A stretch of 64,000 nt of DNA from Pelobates cultripes (Eukaryota > Chordata > Amphibia > Anura > Pelobatidae), in assembly GCA_933207985.1 (NCBI GenBank), contig OW240913.1, positions 262,666,783 through 262,730,782 on the forward strand, read 5' to 3'. The notes below the pieces were generated by a model that did no database searches, had not been told where the DNA came from, and saw only the letters and a list, made by a program, of their open reading frames with translations. Made by a program: the position numbers and the translations under genes. Below are positions 58,243 through 64,000 of this stretch, piece after piece (positions within the stretch are counted from its first letter, which is position 1; each line of letters starts with the position of its first letter).

Positions 58243-59608
58243 AAATACACGTAGAACGAAATAATATATATATCTATATACATAAATATATACGTATATA
58301 TCACTATATATACCTATATATAAATAAAAATATTTTAAAAAAATTATATAGATATATACATATATATACACATAAGTATATATATACATATATTAAGTCT
58401 ACATATATATTTATGTAATATTTTTACATAATTAGGTATCTTAATTAATTAAAATTAGCGGGACCTGCCTGACAACCCATGCCAAAAGTAAAGGGAATTT
58501 AATTTGCTAGCACTATATTTAACCCTATAACTTTCCAAGACACCATAAAACCTGTACATGTGGGGTACTGTTCTACTCGGGAGACTTCGCTGAATACAAA
58601 TATTAGTGTTTCAAAACAGTAAAATGTATTACAACGATGATATCGCCAGTAAAAGTGACGTTTTTTGCATTTTTCACGCACAAACAGCATTACATGGACA
58701 ATATTATTGCTGCGATACTTTTTACTGTTTTGAAACACAAATATTTGTGTTCAGCGAAGTCTCCCGAGTACAACAGTACCCCTCATGTACAGGTTTTATG
58801 GTGTTTTCAAAAGTTACAGCGTCAAATATAAGGCTTGCGTTTCATTTTTTTCACATTAAAATTCGCCAGATTGGTTAGGTTGCCTTTGAGACCCTATGGT
58901 AGCCCAAGATTGAAAATTACCCCTATGATGGCATACCATTTGCAATTGTAGACAACCCAAGGTATTGCAAACGGGGTATGTCCAGTCTTTTTTAGTAGCC
59001 ACTTAGTCACAAACACTGGCCAAAATTGGCGGTTTTTGCATTTTTCACACCTTGGCCAGTGTTTGTGACCAAATGGCTATACCTTGGGTTGTCTGCTATT
59101 GCAAATGGTATGCTATTATTGGTGTAAATTTCATTCCTGCGCTACTATACAGTCTCAAAGGCAACGTAACCAATCTGGCAAATTTCATTTTCAAATGTAA
59201 CGTGCTATATTTGACCCTGTAACTTCCCAAAACGCCATAAAACCTGTACATAGGGGGTACTGTCTTACACGCGAGACTTTGCTGAATACAAATATGTGTA
59301 TTTTATTGCAGTAAAAGCAAACAGTACTATGACATTGACCGTTAAAATGTCATGTAGAACTAAAAAAATCAAGAAAAATCTTATTTTCTCCCATTTTTTT
59401 CATATTAAATTATGTTTCATAGCTAAATATTTGATATTAAATGAAAGCCCTGTATCCCCTGAATAAAATGATATATAATAAGGGTGGGTGCATTTACTAT
59501 GAAAGAGGTGAATTACGGTTGGACAGACATGTAGCGCAAATGCCAGGTTTTGTTTACATTTTGTTTTGTTCACAACGTGTACATTTGGCTCCGTCCTTAA
59601 AGGGTTAA
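57592..59608. mobile_element. TTAA-ended foldback element 2 (inverted)
   Basis: The left end TTAACCCCTTAAGACCGGAGG and right end CCGTCCTTAAAGGGTTAA are inverted. Its hairpin modules (58555-58800 and 58948-59100) are homologous to those of element 1 but in reverse order and orientation, so the two elements face opposite ways. It contains AT-rich microsatellites at 57940-58440. No coding capacity. Confidence 0.8.
57602..57681. repeat. Perfect 27-bp-arm hairpin at element 2 end
   Basis: AAGACCGGAGGGCGTACTAT (27 bp in all, 57602-57628) is exactly complementary to 57655-57681, with a 26-bp loop. It sits just inside the terminal TTAACCCC. Confidence 0.95.
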
Positions 59609-60212
59609 AAGAAGGCTTGAAGGTACAGTCTATATACTGAACTTTATATACATTACACAAGGGAATTATGTGCCCACCACTGTGAGTATACTTGGAAATT
59701 AGAACCTAGATGTGTGTGATGTGATCTCTTTGCTAACGTAACTAGCAACATGTCTACATTGACAAATATTTTTTCTCTAAAGACATACAGAAATAACAAT
59801 AACCAAAAAAGTCAACAAAACAAAGCATTGAATAGAAAAGTATTGACAACCGGACACTCCCTGATACAGTTTGAAAAATACAATGAAAAAATGTAAAGTG
59901 ATCCGCGTTACGATTTTTAATATTTTGTTAACTTATCTCTATATTTGAAAGACAATTAAATGCATACATTCACATTGCTTCATTTACCTGTATCCTAGAA
60001 CTGAGCACCTTTATCTTGCTTTCCTGATAATTATCATTTTAAGCTGATCTGTGTACCAGTTAGCAGACATAACCATAAATTTAATTAGCTTTCAATTGGT
60101 ACTGTTAGAAAAAAGTATCCAAATGATTTATCTCCAAAACTTCCCATAGACTTAATGATGACTTCTATAGATAAATTACAGGAAAGTTTTTCTAACAGTA
60201 TTGGATTGTTTG
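59609..60212. other. Non-coding stretch
   Basis: AT-rich DNA with no recognised feature. Confidence 0.6.
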
Positions 60213-61145
60213 TGTGACAAATGCTCTTTTCCACGGATGTTTGCCATGAACTCCGGGAGGTGTGTGGAAGCTGGCCTCCTGCCCACTGACTGTGGTCCAG
60301 TTTAGAGACCCCATTCGAGAGCTACCCTGCCCAGCTGCCATTAGCAGCTTTCCCTCGGTGCCCCTGGTTCGGCACTTTCCCTTCTCACAAATTGAACTAA
60401 ATGCTAGCTCCCTGGCAGCTGTTCACATGAACAAACCACGAACGGTCCTCAGCGGTACTGAGCTGCGACCGCGAAGGAACTAATTTCGGCATGACGACTT
60501 TGTCACCTGAGTGGTACTTAACTGCGAATGTTATGAAACTGTTTTTGGCTAGGTGACCTTGCTCTGGGATTTTGAACCACTTTGCGACTCAGCAGGAGAG
60601 CACTTTTTGGAGGGAAGGTGCCTGAGACTAAGGGGAGCAAACGCTCCCTGAGAACCAGACTGAGCACCCTGTATTTTGGCCACAGGAGCTCCCGAAAGTT
60701 GACCGGCCAAAGCACACATTGCTCTGGAACTATTTTGGGCAAAGGACCACACTACACTGCATGGATCTGAGCACTATTTAATCAACTTGGGTGCTCAGAT
60801 GAGGGCTTTTTGAGGATGTATAACATGTGGGGTTATTGTATGTTTTTATGATGTTTTAGGGTACTTTTATGTTTTTGTGTTCCTGTGAGATAATTTGCTT
60901 ATCAGTATTTAACTCAATTATCTCCCAGGCTTTGGGAGCAGCTTATATTGTATTGTTTGGAGACCCCCTGCTGGGGTCTGTGCATAAAGGCAGAGTTTGG
61001 CTCATTAAAATCAGTTGTACTCCCAGAATGTCGCCTAGTTCCTGGAAGAGGAAAGGACTATTTACTGCTCAGCATCGTGTTCCAGCTCGTGGAGGAATTA
61101 GCGGGGATAGCCCTTGTAAGGACTATAGCTCCCAGGACTGTGTGT
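60213..61145 (+). mobile_element. LTR-like repeat, copy B
   Basis: Starts TGTGACAAATGCTC, matching the minus strand of copy A (45605-46878). Shared blocks include GGCACTTTCCCTTC, GGAGGGAAGGTGCCTGAGAC and CATTAAAATCAGTTGTACTC. The right end is not clear. It lacks the Tc1-like patches found in copy A. Confidence 0.5.
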
Positions 61146-62340
61146 CATCCTAGTGTCAGCTAGTCCTCTACCCTGTTCCAGGAAGGAGAGGCTCCAGGAG
61201 AACCCCACTCAAGCCACGGCAACTGGGGCAGAAGCGCAGTATTGAATCAATTGGCCCGCTTATAAAATTGAGGCCATAGAGAGACAAAGGGTAATGGAAA
61301 CAACTGGAGATATGTATGCAAATGTTGCAGAACCAGTGTTGCACATATTTACAAGATTTTTGACACAATTTATTAAATGTGTTAGATTTTTTTAATATCT
61401 TCTTTCTTTCATCATTAATGATTGCATACCTATTTATTGGCAATGTAATGGATTCATCAACCTTTCACTCACATTTTAAACCACTAAGGTTTTCTTTTTC
61501 ACTTTTCTGCCTCTAAATTTGGCATTCTTTTTTTAAATAAATATTTTTCTGAAAAATGGCAGAAAAGCCAACATATTTCAGTTTTAAAACAATTTCATAA
61601 ATACAAACAAAACATACTTTTCAGAACCCTTTGATAAATCTCGTTGATTGTTTCTGTTTCATTTCTTCCAATTCAATATGTACTCTGGATGTGATATCAG
61701 TTTCCAGCTACTTAAAGGGAAACTGTCACTTTACTGACATTAATAAATCCCCTCTGCAATGAGCAACTCTCAGCCAGAGGTACAGCCTACACTGACAGCA
61801 AACATGGTGATAGGCAAGGAGCTCTATGGGGGGAAGGGCTCAGCAGAACTGGTGCCATAGTGGTAGCATTGGCTCTGCTAATTGGGCAGCCATCGAGTAC
61901 AACATTTTTATTCTATAAATACATGTCATGTGCAATAGTTAAAATTGTGTACACATGATTGCGAGGTGTGGATGAACACCCTGGTTATTGTGCCTAAATG
62001 ATTGGCAGCTAAAGGGGTTAATATCTACTTTTCTCTGTATGCTTTCTCTATGCTGACTGAGGGACTTGCAATGAACAGAGCTTATAAAAAAGATTGGGAG
62101 CTAAGAAATGGGAGTTACATTTTATTGTTTACATCTCACAAGTACATATTTGTCAAAAATAGGGATAAGAAAATATAATAGTAAAAATTCTCGGAAGCGA
62201 CTGTTAAAGCACATTTAAATAAAAAATAGTGTCACATGATTAAGTGTTATTCAATGTTTTATTCAATAATGTAAGCAGTGACAACTACTGCAATGAAAAT
62301 AAAAGTATTAGCAGATGATGTGGTTTCATTCATACACGCG
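61146..62340. other. Non-coding stretch with T2-like end
   Basis: No gene. TTAAAGGGAAACTGTCAC at 61712 resembles a T2-like left end; its partner was not found. Confidence 0.55.
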
Positions 62341-62715
62341 TTAAAGGGACACTACAGTCACCCAGGCCACTTAAGCTCATTAAAGTGGTCTGGGTACAGT
62401 GACACCGTCCCACTTAGTCCTGTAATGTAAGTCATTGCAGTTTTAGAGAAACTGCAATAAGTACCTTGCAGGACTAAGACAGCCACTAGAGGCACTCCTT
62501 GGATGTTAACGGACTCCAGGTTGTCTAACTGATGCTGGATGTCGTTTTGCATGAGGAAGCGTTAAGGCAATGCTTTCCTATGGGGAGGACCTAATGCGAT
62601 AGTGGTTCTCGCCATGCATGCGCATTAGCCCCTCTGATAGATGGCGTCAGGGGAGGTGGAGGGCCAAACCAGCAGTAGGGACATCGGCTCTGGAATCGGG
62701 TGACTAAAGTTTTTT
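62341..62715. mobile_element. T2/Kolobok-like MITE
   Basis: The left end TTAAAGGGACACTACAGTCA is a typical T2 terminus. The right end near 62700 (GGGTGACTAAAG) is a decayed inverse. The interior has internal inverted blocks (CCACTTAAGC with TTAAAGTGG; CTTGCAGGACTAAG with CTTAGTCCTGTAATG). Non-coding. Confidence 0.7.
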
Positions 62716-64000
62716 CATTTTTTTATTCAAGAAGTTCTTTTATTCACATCAGTTTGCATACATTTGCAGTTAAAAATGCAAACATATTGCAGTATACAAT
62801 AATATTGCTGTATGGCAATGCATTGAGGTTGGTCGCAAATGCATGGGTGCAGTTACGGAATTAAAGATAACAGTGCCACATTTTTGTTATGTGTAATCGA
62901 ACCAAGATAGTAAAATACTAAGAACAAAATAATTGGACTGGATTACCCGGTTTCTAAGCAGATGGGCATTTATGGGAACTGCCTGGATAGGCGACTAAAA
63001 AGGTAGTGTGAATGACTAGCTTGCATGCGTGTGAACAAGTGGTTGATGGTAAAATTGGTAGCAGGTACTGGGTTCAGTTACAATTCCTAAAATATAAGTG
63101 CCTTCTTTTTCTTATAGTGTGAGAAAACCAAAAGTGTAATATATTGGGAATACAAAACATTGTGCTGGGTTACCCAGTGTATAGGCAAAAAACATTGTAC
63201 TAGGTTACTCTGTGTATATACCAAGTGTATAAACTGAACCTAAGCAGACGAGAAAAAGGTTGTATGTTTTAGTAGCTAACATGTTAAAGTACTAGTTGTG
63301 TAAAGCTACAATTGATGATGAAAACAGAGAATACGTAGGTAAAAATTATGTTAAAAAATAAAAAAAAATCATTATGTAAGGATCATAAGAATCAACAAGT
63401 AGCTGATGTCATAGTTATGGTTTAAGAGGATTTATTGTGTGACAGAAGCGGTAACATTAAATAGGCTATATATTCCACTCGAGAAAGGGGCATGTGGGAT
63501 AGGGCCCAACGTGAAAAACCCTTGCCGAGTCCTCTCATGGACTCCAGGGACCTTTGTCCAAGCATGTACGACCAAATTATATATATATATCAATATATAT
63601 ATATATATAAAGGAAATTAATTAATTAAGAGATAAGTGTTTAAGTGATAATTAAGCAAGGAGGGGAGGGGTGTTTTACGGGATGATAGCTGACTACCATG
63701 AGTGGAATCTAGTCCCAAAAGATAAACAATAGTCTGCACAAACATGGGTAATCCTTAAATAAGTCACATAGAAAAACAGAAATATGAAAAAGGTGCACTT
63801 TTATTAGTAAAAAATATATGTAGACTACGAGTACATGGCATCAAACTGTCATGGCAACCCTCATAATTACTGCAGGTTGTACAGGTATGACATATCATAC
63901 AAACTACATGGTGTGTTGAAGTGGCATAGGTTTTCAAGTATAAGCAGCAAACTTAGGCAGAAAATTAGAAAAAATAAAATGAAAAAAATATATATAGTGA
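62716..64000. other. Non-coding stretch
   Basis: No gene. The T-rich start (62710-62745) followed by repeat-like DNA could be a minus-strand LINE tail, but no coding part supports this. A TA microsatellite lies at 63576-63610. Confidence 0.5.

Noticed and set aside
1..64000. tRNA, rRNA or snRNA genes
   Set aside because: No cloverleaf-like A/B box pair, U-snRNA or ribosomal motif was recognised by eye on either strand; a covariance-model scan was not possible.

Overview
This window is non-coding, repeat-dense vertebrate DNA, most likely from a frog or another amphibian. The mix points there: a Sushi/Tf1-type Ty3/Gypsy chromovirus, a Ngaro-type tyrosine-recombinase retrotransposon, T2/Kolobok-like TTAAAGGG-ended MITEs, TTAACCCC-ended elements, many hAT elements with 8-bp target duplications, decayed Tc1/mariner and Penelope pieces, and non-LTR 3' ends finishing in ATAGAAACATAGAA. 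The species cannot be named from this sequence.

Only one host coding exon is convincing: 35312-35433 (+), encoding the first half of an SH2 domain that best fits the Src-related kinase FRK. It has a clean acceptor and donor. No partner exon was found, so most of the window is probably intron of this gene or flanking DNA.

Layout. 1-2379 is a near-identical copy of 17316-19696. The two copies part exactly where copy 1 gains a hAT-like end (2380), and this insertion runs into a 100-N assembly gap (4617-4716). 4717-10256 is a nearly complete Gypsy/Sushi-like element whose 11-nt primer-binding site is the exact complement of an 11-mer in its own LTR, as in self-primed Tf1/Sushi elements. 10257-17315 holds a LINE tail, a possible LTR, a dead Tc1 copy and an 80-bp MITE. 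21701-26590 is a six-unit array of a repeat of about 0.8 kb, followed by five copies of a short hairpin repeat (26601-26890). 27262-33219 is a minus-strand Ngaro element with complete A1...B1-A2-B2 split direct repeats and gag, RT/RNase H and tyrosine-recombinase genes; the recombinase has one in-frame stop. 35312-35433 is the frk-like exon.

36-51 kb carries three hAT elements with 8-bp target duplications, two of which have large internal palindromes and the third a shorter one, plus Penelope and Tc1 remnants, a dispersed GC-rich hairpin motif, and a solo LTR with a 5-bp target duplication. 52.5-54.8 kb is a tandem duplication with a later internal deletion. 55.3-59.6 kb contains two TTAA-ended foldback elements of about 2 kb facing opposite ways, one with a MITE inserted in its terminal TTAA. 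The rest is LTR-like and MITE sequence.

No RNA gene, CRISPR array or operon-like cluster was found. The most interesting items are the self-priming signature, the intact Ngaro architecture, the large palindromes (one centred on TGACGTCA), the nested TTAA elements, and the duplicated segment that may be an assembly or haplotype artefact. All identities come from reading motifs by eye.
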